The notes beneath the pieces were generated by a model. The model saw only the letters and a program-made list of their open reading frames with translations. It ran no database searches and was not told where the DNA came from. Shown in pieces: positions 1-7,275 of a DNA stretch of 64,000 nt. The DNA is taken from positions 1 through 64,000 of the forward strand of contig NZ_WXEX01000009.1 of assembly GCF_009877435.1 (NCBI RefSeq). Reading direction: 5' to 3'. The translations under genes were made by a program, and so were the position numbers. Source of the stretch: Heliomicrobium gestii. GTDB lineage: Bacteria > Bacillota > Desulfitobacteriia > Heliobacteriales > Heliobacteriaceae. The stretch's first letter is position 1; every line of letters starts with the position of its first letter.

Positions 1-2
1 AA

Positions 3-605
3 GCGGTCACTCTTGTTCCCTCTGAAGAGCCCCTTTCTTTGATAGATGAACCATTATGTCTTGAAAATTCTGTCGATGACGAATACGATAATACTGTAAC
101 ACCGGTAAATGAAAGCGTTGAAACAACGGAGGATTCTGCCGAACCAGAACCGAAAGTTGTTACAGCACTGAAAGTCATTGATGACCGGGAAGAAAGCGGG
201 ATGGGGATGATCGTTGCAATAAATACGGTCAACAATCCGGACTTGACGAACTCGGCGCCACCGGAACCTTCAGTACCGTCGAAACTCGACTTCGGACAAC
301 TGATGGAAGAGGCATTCCGACGGAAAACGCACGGCGATCTACAGGGCACCCTGGAGATTTTCCAGCAAATCACCTGTTCCGGGATCAGCATGGAGGATGA
401 GATATTTATCATCCTCGAAATGTGCGCCATTTACGAACTGATGGAAAGACCGGATGAGGCTTACCATCAAATCACGACATACTGGGGAAAATATCAGGGG
501 AATTTGCCCGCACCTATCCTTGCGGAGATTGAAAACTACCTAAAAACGTATCGTGCGCCGCGAATGGCTGACGAACGAAATGGTATAAGGAGGACGGCTG
601 TGTGA
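3..605 (+). CDS. Hypothetical acidic protein with helical C-terminal region, 5' end missing
   Basis: The frame is already open at the left edge, so the true start lies outside the window; a TTG at 39 is only an internal candidate. The visible part is rich in Glu, Asp, Thr and Pro for about 100 residues. It then becomes a helical segment (FGQLMEEAFRR, EIFIILEMCAIYELM, ILAEIENYL) spaced like TPR-type helices, but no family was recognised. Its TGA overlaps the GTG of the PRC-barrel gene, which suggests translational coupling and a shared operon. Function unknown. Confidence 0.6.
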   Translation, partial: AVTLVPSEEPLSLIDEPLCLENSVDDEYDNTVTPVNESVETTEDSAEPEPKVVTALKVIDDREESGMGMIVAINTVNNPDLTNSAPPEPSVPSKLDFGQLMEEAFRRKTHGDLQGTLEIFQQITCSGISMEDEIFIILEMCAIYELMERPDEAYHQITTYWGKYQGNLPAPILAEIENYLKTYRAPRMADERNGIRRTAV

Positions 606-1711
606 CCAAGAGCCAGAATATCATCGGTTTGGCTATCATCAGCATTAACGATGGCCGTGAGCTCGGTTTGGTTCGTGACCTGATCATCAATCCTGACCAG
701 GGATCCGTAGAATACCTGATGGTGGAGAACGAGTCCTGGTATTTGGGAGCGCAGGTCATTCCCTTCGAACGTCTCCAAGGGGTCGGCGAAGACGCCGTAA
801 CCATTGAGAGCGAAGAAGCCTTGCAACGCTTGACCGAAATGGCCGATGTTCAGGGGCTGATCCAGCGCCAGGTCAAGGTCAAAGGAACAAAGGTGCTCAC
901 CAAACGGGGCCGCCGCATCGGCATCGTCAACGAATACTTTGTCGATGTCTCTTCCGGCAAAATCACCGGGTGTCTGCTCATGCCCTCCCGGCAACAACTG
1001 GCAGCACGTATCATTCCGGCGGAGAGTGTGGTCACCTATGGCCGCGACGTGCTGATCGTCGTGGAAGATATGGACGAAGCGAAGCTGGTAGAATACAAGG
1101 GTGATGACGAGGACACCGTTGTGGCTGCGCCAGCCGCTCCGGCTGCTCCTGCTCCCGCTCCCGCTCAGGTGATATCCATTTCCCCGGCAGCCGTCTCGCC
1201 GGCGACTCCCGTTGCCGCTCCCGAATCGGCTCCGGCGCCCGCTCCGGTTGCGGCTGCGTCGGAAACGGCTTCCTCCATCGCATATACACCGGTGGAAGAC
1301 CGCGAACCGCTGCCGCCTGTCAAGGAGCCCCTTGTCGAAAAAGAACCGGCGCTGCGGTTGATTGAAGACTTATCCGTCAGCCCCCAAGCGGTCGAGGCCG
1401 ATATGGATCCGGTAGCCCGTCTTCTTGAAGAAGAGGACAAGCCAAAAGAAGCGGAACCCTTCGCCTTCCCTGCTCTGGAGAAAAAAGAAGTGGGCGAAGT
1501 GAAGCCTGAAGGCGGCGACGGACAGGAACGGGGCGCCCTCTTCGGCCAAATGCAGCACAAGTACTACGTGGGCAAGGTGCTCACCAAGACGATCACCAAC
1601 AACTTAGGTGAAGTGGTTGCTGAAGATGGCGACATCATCACCGAAGAGATGATCGAGAAAGTCCGTCAATCCGGTAAGTATCTGGAAATGATCATGAACG
1701 TCAAAGACTAG
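602..1711 (+). CDS. PRC-barrel domain protein with Ala/Pro-rich linker
   Basis: 369 residues from GTG 602, with AAGGAGG at 587-593 as ribosome site. Two PRC-barrel-like units are visible at roughly residues 5-75 (GLAIISINDGRELG, VEYLMVE, VIPFERL) and 93-160 (GTKVLTKRGRRIGIV, AESVVTYGRDVLIV). An Ala/Pro-rich linker (about 178-240), an acidic stretch and a conserved-looking C-terminal domain (YVGKVLTKTI, GDIITEEMIEKV) follow. PRC barrels occur in photosynthetic reaction-centre H subunits, RimM and many Firmicute proteins of unknown role, so a photosynthetic role cannot be claimed. It is coupled to the upstream acidic protein. Confidence 0.8.
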   Translation: MTKSQNIIGLAIISINDGRELGLVRDLIINPDQGSVEYLMVENESWYLGAQVIPFERLQGVGEDAVTIESEEALQRLTEMADVQGLIQRQVKVKGTKVLTKRGRRIGIVNEYFVDVSSGKITGCLLMPSRQQLAARIIPAESVVTYGRDVLIVVEDMDEAKLVEYKGDDEDTVVAAPAAPAAPAPAPAQVISISPAAVSPATPVAAPESAPAPAPVAAASETASSIAYTPVEDREPLPPVKEPLVEKEPALRLIEDLSVSPQAVEADMDPVARLLEEEDKPKEAEPFAFPALEKKEVGEVKPEGGDGQERGALFGQMQHKYYVGKVLTKTITNNLGEVVAEDGDIITEEMIEKVRQSGKYLEMIMNVKD

Positions 1712-1824
1712 CCTGCCTTTCGCCAGCTTTTCCCCTCGCGAGAAAGGCAAAGGGAAGCCAGCGCATAGGACGGAAGAACAACGGTGAGACAGTGGGACAG
1801 ACACAACAGAAACGTAAATCAACG

Positions 1825-1866
1825 CGGGCGGTTGCTTCTCAATGGAGCATATCGCCCGTTTTTTTC
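1825..1866 (+). terminator. Intrinsic terminator after PRC-barrel gene
   Basis: CGGGCG (1825-1830) pairs with CGCCCG (1853-1858), followed by a run of eight Ts. The rest of the 325-base gap (1712-2036) holds only a perfect -10-like TATAAT at 1976-1981 without a good -35 at normal spacing. Confidence 0.7.
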
Positions 1867-2036
1867 ACATCTTGAGGGGTCCGGCGTCCCTCTTTCACGT
1901 CTTCCCGGTGTGCCTGTCCAGGGAACGCTTTTCGGGGGTGGTCCGGCGAGCCTGTTTGCCGCGATAAAAAGGGATTATAATAAAAACCGATGGCTCCGTA
2001 GCACTTGGAAAGATGGAAAGGTCAGGTGACGCAAAG

Positions 2037-2318
2037 ATGTCTGTTGGCTACAGCGAAGTAAGCCTACATATCCATGGCGTCGATTCCTTGAAAGGGAAAC
2101 GCCGGGTCTTGAAAAGCATCATCGAGCGGCTGCGGGGCAAGTTCAACATCTCTGTGGCAGAGGTCGATCAACATGACCTCTGGCAGGCATCGGTCATCGG
2201 CTTGGCCATCGTCAGCAATGACCGCACCCATATCCGCCAGGTTCTCGACGCGGCGGTGAGGCAAATCGAGGGCTCGGGCGAGGTGGATGTCGTTGCTGTC
2301 GATACAGAGATTATGTAA
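2037..2318 (+). CDS. DUF503 family small protein (YlxP-like)
   Basis: 93 residues, the normal DUF503 length. The start at ATG 2037 is preferred over an upstream in-frame ATG (2013) because AGGTGAC sits 8 bases before it and the protein then begins MSVGYSEVSLHIHG. Family hallmarks are the SLKGKRRVLKSIIERLRGKFNISVAEVD segment and the terminal VDVVAVDTEIM strand. Relatives sit in the nusA-infB-rbfA region of Bacillus and have been linked to ribosome maturation, but the role is not settled. Here it stands outside that operon, after a TATAAT-like -10. Confidence 0.85.
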   Translation: MSVGYSEVSLHIHGVDSLKGKRRVLKSIIERLRGKFNISVAEVDQHDLWQASVIGLAIVSNDRTHIRQVLDAAVRQIEGSGEVDVVAVDTEIM

Positions 2319-2460
2319 CGACCGGCGCTCACGACCCGACAAGAGATCCTCATGAGTCATGAGGCGCATTGAGAGAGTAAGGAATTGAAAAAATTTGCTG
2401 GCAAAGGATTGAGCGCGATGCCCTGCTTGCGGTAAAATGCAAAATAAAGGGGTTTTTTCG

Positions 2461-2838
2461 ATGCTTTTGGATCTTCTCGAGAAAAGCAGTGAAGCCATTG
2501 CCCAGTTGTTGGCGCAGCATCAGCAAGGGGATGTGGTCAATCATGAAGCCACCGATGGCGGCACGACCAAGTTTGTCTTGTCCCTCCCTAAAACAGCCCA
2601 GTTGTACCTGGCTGAGTCGTTGACACAGACACTGGCCAAGGGGGTCGCGTCAGAATCGGGAACGGTGACCAGCCTGCTTAGCGCCACCTTTCCCACGATG
2701 CCCAGTGTTGTCTTGAACCTGGCTGCGCAGGTGATCGTCGCTTTAGGCCAGAAGATTGCTGATGAATCGAAGGGCCAAGGCATCATCATCACCCTCTACC
2801 TGTCGCCGTTGCAATCTCCGTCAATTGCGCCCCAATAA
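2461..2838 (+). CDS. Hypothetical protein, 125 aa
   Basis: Start chosen at ATG 2461, 8 bases after AAAGGGG (2446-2452); an upstream in-frame ATG at 2437 lacks a ribosome site. The N-terminus is helical (MLLDLLEKSSEAIAQLLAQHQQG), the middle hydrophobic (VVLNLAAQVIVALGQ), and a final strand reads GIIITLYLS. There are no cysteines or catalytic motifs and no family was recognised. It is followed by a strong terminator, so it is probably monocistronic or the end of a short unit with the DUF503 gene. Confidence 0.7.
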   Translation: MLLDLLEKSSEAIAQLLAQHQQGDVVNHEATDGGTTKFVLSLPKTAQLYLAESLTQTLAKGVASESGTVTSLLSATFPTMPSVVLNLAAQVIVALGQKIADESKGQGIIITLYLSPLQSPSIAPQ

Positions 2839-2916
2839 CCGGTAGCGCCCAGACGCCTCGTGTTAGGCGGAAAAGCAAAGTATGTAGGACAAGGGAAATA
2901 TACATAGGAGTGAAGA

Positions 2917-2960
2917 CCCCCGCTGTTCTCCTGTTTTCGGAGGCAGTGGGGCTCTTTTTT
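2917..2960 (+). terminator. Intrinsic terminator
   Basis: CCCCGCTG with CTCC pairs with GGAGGCAGTGGGG across a TTTT-containing loop, followed by CTCTTTTTT. It closes the transcript of the hypothetical gene that ends at 2838. Confidence 0.75.
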
Positions 2961-3127
2961 GGGGTTGTGCAGGATCTTTTTTTCTTCCGTTACGTTTTTT
3001 TTCATGATACAGTGAGAATAACGATCCTGAAGGACTGCCTTTTCGGATGATCGCGCAGAGTCGGATTGGAAGCATGCCATTTGCCATCGCAACATATTTT
3101 GAGAGAACAAAAGGGGAAGAGATCACC

Positions 3128-3592
3128 ATGGACAAGCCGGAAAAAGCAGCAACGATTTTTCAAGAAGGATACAACTGCGCCCAGGCCGTGATCGGCGCCT
3201 TTGCCCTCGATTGTGGCATCGATGAGGTGACGGCGAAAAAAATGGCGGCCGCCTTTGGCGGAGGCATCGCCCGGACCGGCGAGACCTGTGGCGCTGTCAC
3301 CGGGGCGATGATGGCCATCGGGCTTCGCTACGGTCAAACCTGCGGCAGTGACAGTGAGAGGAAAGAAAAAACCTATGAGCAGGTCCATGAGTTCCTGCAG
3401 CGCTTCCAGGCGCGCAACGGCCTTCTTCGCTGCAAGGAACTGCTTGGCTGCGACGTGAGCACGCCGGAGGGGCGCCAACAGGCGAAGGACGGCGATTATC
3501 ACAACACGCGCTGCCCGAAGTTTGTGCGCGATTCTGCGGAGATCTTGGAATCGCTTCTTGAGGAAGGGCGCTTGCGGGACAGTCAGAATTAA
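3128..3592 (+). CDS. C_GCAxxG_C_C family putative redox protein
   Basis: 154 residues from ATG 3128, with GGGGAA upstream; an earlier in-frame ATG (3047) has no ribosome site. Family pattern: an early Cys in EGYNCAQAV, the Gly-rich core GGGIARTGETCGAVTGAMMAIGL, then LRCKELLGCD and a late TRCPKFV Cys. This is the cysteine constellation after which the family is named. Members are small, possibly metal-binding or redox proteins of anaerobes with no proven reaction. It stands alone between two terminators. Confidence 0.85.
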   Translation: MDKPEKAATIFQEGYNCAQAVIGAFALDCGIDEVTAKKMAAAFGGGIARTGETCGAVTGAMMAIGLRYGQTCGSDSERKEKTYEQVHEFLQRFQARNGLLRCKELLGCDVSTPEGRQQAKDGDYHNTRCPKFVRDSAEILESLLEEGRLRDSQN

Positions 3593-3665
3593 AAAGAGAA
3601 GTAAGAATGAGAAGAAAAAAGAGTCGGCGATTTACGTTTCCTCGCGCTTTTTTTGCCTTTTAAAT

Positions 3666-3694
3666 GCTTCCGTAATATCGGAAGCGTTTTTTTT
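3666..3694 (+). terminator. Intrinsic terminator
   Basis: GCTTCCG, loop TAATAT, CGGAAGC, then G and eight Ts. It lies 74 bases after the Cys-motif redox gene. Nothing else is seen in 3593-3890. Confidence 0.85.
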
Positions 3695-3890
3695 ATGGGT
3701 TATCGTCGAGAACAACGGCGAAGAAAACGGTAACCTGACAGAGCAAAAGAGAAGGAACGGCAGAACATGCTTTTTCCTTTAACCGTAGGATAAGAATGGG
3801 CAGTTTTTTCTCCGTCGACCACCCACCTTCGCAAGCGTCATGGGCGGACGGAATCCAGCCGGCAGAAGATGCGCAGGGAGGTTGACCTCC

Positions 3891-4340
3891 GTGAAGATTC
3901 GTAAAGGCAATCGCAAGGATATCCCCGTCCTAGCGAAATTGATCGCTTCCTTGGAACCCTGGGCAGCCTACGGGGTCAATTATGAGCGAGCCAAATATAT
4001 CCTAACCAATATGCGTGATCAGATCTATGTCGCTGAGCAAGAGGGGAAAATGGTCGGTTTTATCACACTGCGGGGGTACGGGATGGGGGAGTTTGGCGCT
4101 TACATTCGGATGTTGGCCGTTAAAGAAGCCTATAAGCGTCAGGGAATCGGCAAGGCGCTGATGAACTACGCCTGTAAAGTCCTCAAACCCTATGGCCGCA
4201 ACGTTTTTTGCGTCTGCAACGTGAAGAATCAAGCCGCCTGCGCCTTTGTGGAGTCCTACGGGTTTTTGCGGGTGGGGATCATGGAAGACCTTTATCAAAA
4301 AGGGTATGATGAAGCGCTCTACCGGAAAACGATTCCGTAA
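3891..4340 (+). CDS. GNAT family N-acetyltransferase
   Basis: 149 residues from GTG 3891, with AGGGAGG nine bases upstream; the longer frame back to 3840 is rejected because its extra residues (GGRNPAGRRCAGR) are not GNAT-like. The acetyl-CoA pyrophosphate loop is VKEAYKRQGIGKALM (motif A, RQGIGK), preceded by the beta-4 strand YIRMLAV. The following VCNVKNQAACAFVESYGF is motif B. The acceptor substrate cannot be deduced. A second, unrelated-sequence GNAT follows at 4516. Confidence 0.85.
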   Translation: MKIRKGNRKDIPVLAKLIASLEPWAAYGVNYERAKYILTNMRDQIYVAEQEGKMVGFITLRGYGMGEFGAYIRMLAVKEAYKRQGIGKALMNYACKVLKPYGRNVFCVCNVKNQAACAFVESYGFLRVGIMEDLYQKGYDEALYRKTIP

Positions 4341-4515
4341 GCAAATAAGAGGAAAAGAGTTGGGGAAAGAAGCTCGCCGATGGGCTCCAGGGTTCTGCGC
4401 AAGAACAAGGGAGCCTTTTGTTTTGCATGAATTAGGATTGGCAGGGATATGCAGAGAAGGAAGAGAAAAAGAGAAGGAGATTTTGATCGAAAAAGCCGGA
4501 AAGGTGGCATCTGAG

Positions 4516-4944
4516 ATGGCAGTTTACGAAGTGATTGATAAGCTCACCGGTAAACAGATAGAGGAGGCCTATCACCTGTGCAAGCAAGAGTGGTGGGGGA
4601 AGGAGCGCAAGCTCGACGAGTTTCAAAAAGCCGTTCACCACTCCAGTGTCGTTCTGGCCTTTCGCGAAGTGGAAACAGAGAAAATCATCGCCTTTGCCCG
4701 GGTGATCACTGACTTTACCTATAAGGCGATGCTGATCGACATCGTCGTCGCCGAGCATTACCGAAAAAACGGATTGGGTCGTGAGATGATGGAGCGGATC
4801 GTCCACCATCCCGAACTGGAATCGGTGTCTATCTTTGAACTCTTCTGTGCGCCGGAACTGACGCCCTTTTATGAGAAGTGGGGATTTGTTGAGCGGTTGG
4901 GGAAGGTTACCTGTATGCGGAGGAGATTGGAGCAAAAAATATAA
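4516..4944 (+). CDS. GNAT family N-acetyltransferase
   Basis: 142 residues from ATG 4516, with AGGTGG 8 bases upstream. A TTG at 4483 is a weaker alternative because its AAGGAG is too close. The fold markers are AFARVITDFTYKAMLIDIVV, the acetyl-CoA loop AEHYRKNGLGREMME and the C-terminal APELTPFYEKWGFV. The N-terminal WWGKERKLDEF segment is common in small stand-alone acetyltransferases. Substrate unknown. It probably shares a transcript with the preceding GNAT gene. Confidence 0.85.
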   Translation: MAVYEVIDKLTGKQIEEAYHLCKQEWWGKERKLDEFQKAVHHSSVVLAFREVETEKIIAFARVITDFTYKAMLIDIVVAEHYRKNGLGREMMERIVHHPELESVSIFELFCAPELTPFYEKWGFVERLGKVTCMRRRLEQKI

Positions 4945-5060
4945 ATATCGTCTTTGATTTACCCTTTTGTTCTATCTTAGGGATGGACTGGAAAGTAGAA
5001 TTATGCTAGCTTAAGTGTGAGAGCCATAAAGAGGACCGCTATTTTTTGGGTTTTGCTGCG

Positions 5061-5225
5061 CGAGCGACGATGGTCGGCAGAAAACCCGGGGGTCGCTCGA
5101 TCCGATAAAATCAAGGGTTTGCGGGTGATCGAGTGGTTACGTGCGGGTTCGTTTGGGAGCAATAGTGGCCTCGCTCGCAAACGGCGGCGCGAGGCCTTGT
5201 GGGACAAGGGGGAGAGAGGGGCGCA
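5061..5225 (+). promoter_or_regulatory. Leader-like segment upstream of CRISPR repeats
   Basis: Between the GNAT gene and the first repeat lie two perfect inverted repeats: CGAGCGAC (5061-5068) with GTCGCTCG (5092-5099), and GGCCTCGC (5167-5174) with GCGAGGCC (5189-5196). Short inverted repeats of this GC-rich type are found in some clostridial CRISPR leaders. The repeats' ATTGAAAT 3' ends imply rightward transcription, which puts the leader on this side. The leader assignment is inference. Confidence 0.45.
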
Positions 5226-5413
5226 GTCTCAGAAGAGGTTAATTCCCGTAGGGAATTGAAATAGAATTCAGTCAGTACGCCATTCCACTCTTCGCCTTTA
5301 TACGTCTCAGAAGAGGTTAATTCCCGTAGGGAATTGAAATGCGGATGCGCGGCACGTTCTCGATCATAATCACGCTGTCTCAGAAGAGGTTAATTCCCGT
5401 AGGGAATTGAAAT
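5226..5413 (+). CRISPR. Three-repeat CRISPR array, no cas genes nearby
   Basis: Three identical 37-base repeats occur at 5226-5262, 5304-5340 and 5377-5413. Each begins GTCTCAGAAGAGG and ends GGGAATTGAAAT, with the internal palindrome AATTCCC-gta-GGGAATT. The two spacers are unrelated: 5263-5303 (41 bases) and 5341-5376 (36 bases). The last base of the repeat may belong to the spacer. The ATTGAAAT end fits a type I or III crRNA handle. No cas gene occurs in the window, so the array is remote from its effector, orphan or decayed. Confidence 0.9.
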
Positions 5414-5584
5414 ACTAGACGATACCCGCGTCGAAACCCACCAAATCGACCCTTCGCGAATTTAATTTGCTCCGAGCGGGAAGGGACACGTAGTGGGCGT
5501 AATATAAAAATCAAGCCACCTGAAAAAAACAGTATTTCAAAAGAAAGATGCATAAATTTATTTTTTGGAAAAGGGGGCTGTATT

Positions 5585-6367
5585 ATGGGAGCCACGGGCA
5601 AATTATTGGGAACGATGATAAGTATGGTTTTATTATTAACGTCAACAAATCCGGTTTCCGCTGAGACAATCAACGACATTAAAATAGTTTTATATGGAGA
5701 AGAATTAAAAACAAACGATTTTTCTATAAATAAAGATACGAATACTATTTATATCAAAAAGAAAAAAACAGTATTAGGAGAGACTGCTGATAAAAAAATA
5801 TTATTGTACTCAGAAACACAGGGGAACGGAAATTTTTACGGAATAACATTAGAAGATAGTACCAATAAGAACAGAAAATATTTTGAGTGGAGTAATATTT
5901 GCAATGCTACTTGGTTTCCCAGTATTACAAAAACAGATTTAAACAACGATAATAAAGAAGAATTGGTAATTATATTAACAAAAGCTCATGGAACAGAATG
6001 TCACGAGGAAGAAATTCATATTATAAATCCTGAAAATTTTGAGGAATTCCAAATCGAACCATTTGATAATATAGAAAAAGATATAGTGTTTAATAAAAGT
6101 GAAGATAATAATCAAATTAAATATAGTATTTGTTTCAAAGGTAAAGAAATTTTGGTGCAAAAAAACAAAACCGAATTTAAGGGTGTTGAATTTTTTGACA
6201 ATATCAAACTTAATAGTATTGTTAAGTTTGATGTAAAAAACAATACTTTAACAGCCACTTTACCTTTGCAAATTTCCCCTCAAATCTTTATTGGGGAAAT
6301 TAAATTAACATATAAATTTGAGAAAAACAAATTCATTCCGCATGTTTATTCGTTTAATAAATACTAG
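5585..6367 (+). CDS. AT-rich secreted protein with a calcium-loop-like motif
   Basis: 260 residues from ATG 5585, after AAGGGGG. A signal peptide is visible (KLLGTMISMVLLLTSTNPVSA, cleavage about residue 27). The mature part is beta-rich, and TDLNNDNKEELVIIL resembles the DxDxDG loop of VCBS/FG-GAP-type repeats. Two Cys (SNICNATW, GTECHEE) may pair outside the cell. Codon use is strikingly AT-rich (Lys AAA, Asn AAT, Ile ATA) compared with GC-rich neighbours, a sign of horizontal transfer. Specific function unknown. It converges on another AT-rich secreted gene across a shared terminator. Confidence 0.75.
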   Translation: MGATGKLLGTMISMVLLLTSTNPVSAETINDIKIVLYGEELKTNDFSINKDTNTIYIKKKKTVLGETADKKILLYSETQGNGNFYGITLEDSTNKNRKYFEWSNICNATWFPSITKTDLNNDNKEELVIILTKAHGTECHEEEIHIINPENFEEFQIEPFDNIEKDIVFNKSEDNNQIKYSICFKGKEILVQKNKTEFKGVEFFDNIKLNSIVKFDVKNNTLTATLPLQISPQIFIGEIKLTYKFEKNKFIPHVYSFNKY

Positions 6368-6401
6368 TATTAACGAGAATTTGAGTATTCAAATAAAAAA
6401 A

Positions 6402-6424
6402 GACGGGTAACCGTCCTTTTTTTT
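6402..6424. terminator. Bidirectional terminator between AT-rich genes
   Basis: A-run, GACGG, loop GTAA, CCGTC, then a C and eight Ts. The A-run upstream makes it usable from both sides, which suits the two convergent genes ending at 6367 and 6426. Confidence 0.8.
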
Positions 6425-6425
6425 G

Positions 6426-6812
6426 TTAATTTATCTCTTGATATACGTCTATAACCTTTACCTCCTTGCTTCTTTTATTCCTGACAAATATAACACCACT
6501 TAACTCCAGAGTGTAATCATCCTTTTTCATAATGCTAATCTGCCTTCCTGATAATTCATAATTTGATTGTCCATTTATAACAACATCCGTGGAACCGTTT
6601 ATTACTTCGATAATTCTATCAAAGAAACAACGCGCAGTACAATGAATTGTAATAATATCTTCATACTCTCTTTCTGGTTCGATTGGTATATCTGCGAAAA
6701 ATGATCGATAATTATAATCACCTAATGCATAAGCAGAGTCGCCGCCAATTAATAATAACGCAACAGTTAAAATAACTTTTAATGCGGCGTTTTTCGCCAT
6801 ATTACCAACCAT
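6426..6812 (-). CDS. AT-rich small secreted protein
   Basis: 128 residues, read leftwards from ATG 6812; an in-frame ATG four codons later is possible. A signal peptide is clear (AALKVILTVALLLIGGDSAYA). The mature part of about 95 residues is beta-rich and carries a Cys pair (IHCTARCFF) and the terminal strands DDYTLELSGVIFV and KEVKVIDVYQEI. No family was recognised. Base composition matches its convergent AT-rich partner, so both probably arrived together. Confidence 0.7.
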   Translation of the reverse strand: MVGNMAKNAALKVILTVALLLIGGDSAYALGDYNYRSFFADIPIEPEREYEDIITIHCTARCFFDRIIEVINGSTDVVINGQSNYELSGRQISIMKKDDYTLELSGVIFVRNKRSKEVKVIDVYQEIN

Positions 6813-7160
6813 CCAACCCTCATCTCCCTTTATAATCTCGTCTCTTATTTTACCATATTAAATTTATATTTCCAAACAAAAATATGCACTGGAGCCGCAT
6901 AAGTCCAGTGAAAAGGAAGGTGAAGACTTGAAAGTGAGTTCGCAGAATAGATTCGCGCCCCGTTTTTATAAGAGGTCGGTCGGGAACATCCCAAATATTG
7001 AGTTTGCTTCGGTGAAGATCCATTGCTATTTTATTACCTTTTGGCAGGCGCTTAGAAGCGGCTTAATCTGGGCAGACTGTAATTGCATACAAAACCTTTC
7101 TTCCTTCGGTTGTTTTTTGATCAAACCAAGTGTTGGAAGAATCGCGGGTTTCTATGCAGC

Positions 7161-7187
7161 CCGGTGGCTCAGGCTACCGGTTTTTTT
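7161..7187 (+). terminator. Plus-strand intrinsic terminator without an obvious gene
   Basis: CCGGTGGC, loop TCAG, GCTACCGG (one G-T pair), then seven Ts. Something transcribed rightwards from the 6880-7160 region seems to end here. Confidence 0.7.
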
Positions 7188-7205
7188 CTCCCCCAACATA
7201 CCCGA

Positions 7206-7256
7206 AAAAACGAAACGCCCCTTAGGTCATCAATCATCCGACCGAAGGGGCGTTTC
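7206..7256 (-). terminator. Intrinsic terminator of aconitase gene
   Basis: Twelve-base perfect stem, GAAACGCCCCTT (7212-7223) with AAGGGGCGTTTC (7245-7256). On the minus strand it is followed by a G and six Ts. Confidence 0.85.
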
Positions 7257-7275
7257 CATCTTAATGCGAGAAAGC

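Larger units (their letters stand above)
6813..7275. other. 463-base gap with terminators but no supported gene
   Basis: It contains CACTGGA (6888-6894) pairing with TCCAGTG (6904-6910), a GGAAGGTGA ribosome-like site followed by TTG 6928 whose frame runs antisense through aconitase, a plus-strand terminator at 7161-7187 and the aconitase terminator at 7212-7256. No convincing protein or known RNA family was recognised. Confidence 0.5.

Noticed and set aside
1784-2029. 81-residue frame after the PRC-barrel gene
   Set aside because: It spans the terminator at 1825-1866 and has no ribosome site or recognisable sequence.
3522-3782. 86-residue frame after the Cys-motif protein
   Set aside because: It overlaps the gene end in another frame and runs through a terminator.
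5017-5259. 80-residue frame across the leader and first CRISPR repeat
   Set aside because: It reads into a CRISPR repeat and has no ribosome site; the region is better seen as an array leader.
6888-6960. Possible remnant of a cobalamin riboswitch (CACTGG hairpin, GGAAGGTGAAG)
   Set aside because: The diagnostic B12 box (GCCAG-GAGACCTGCC type) and upstream core are absent.
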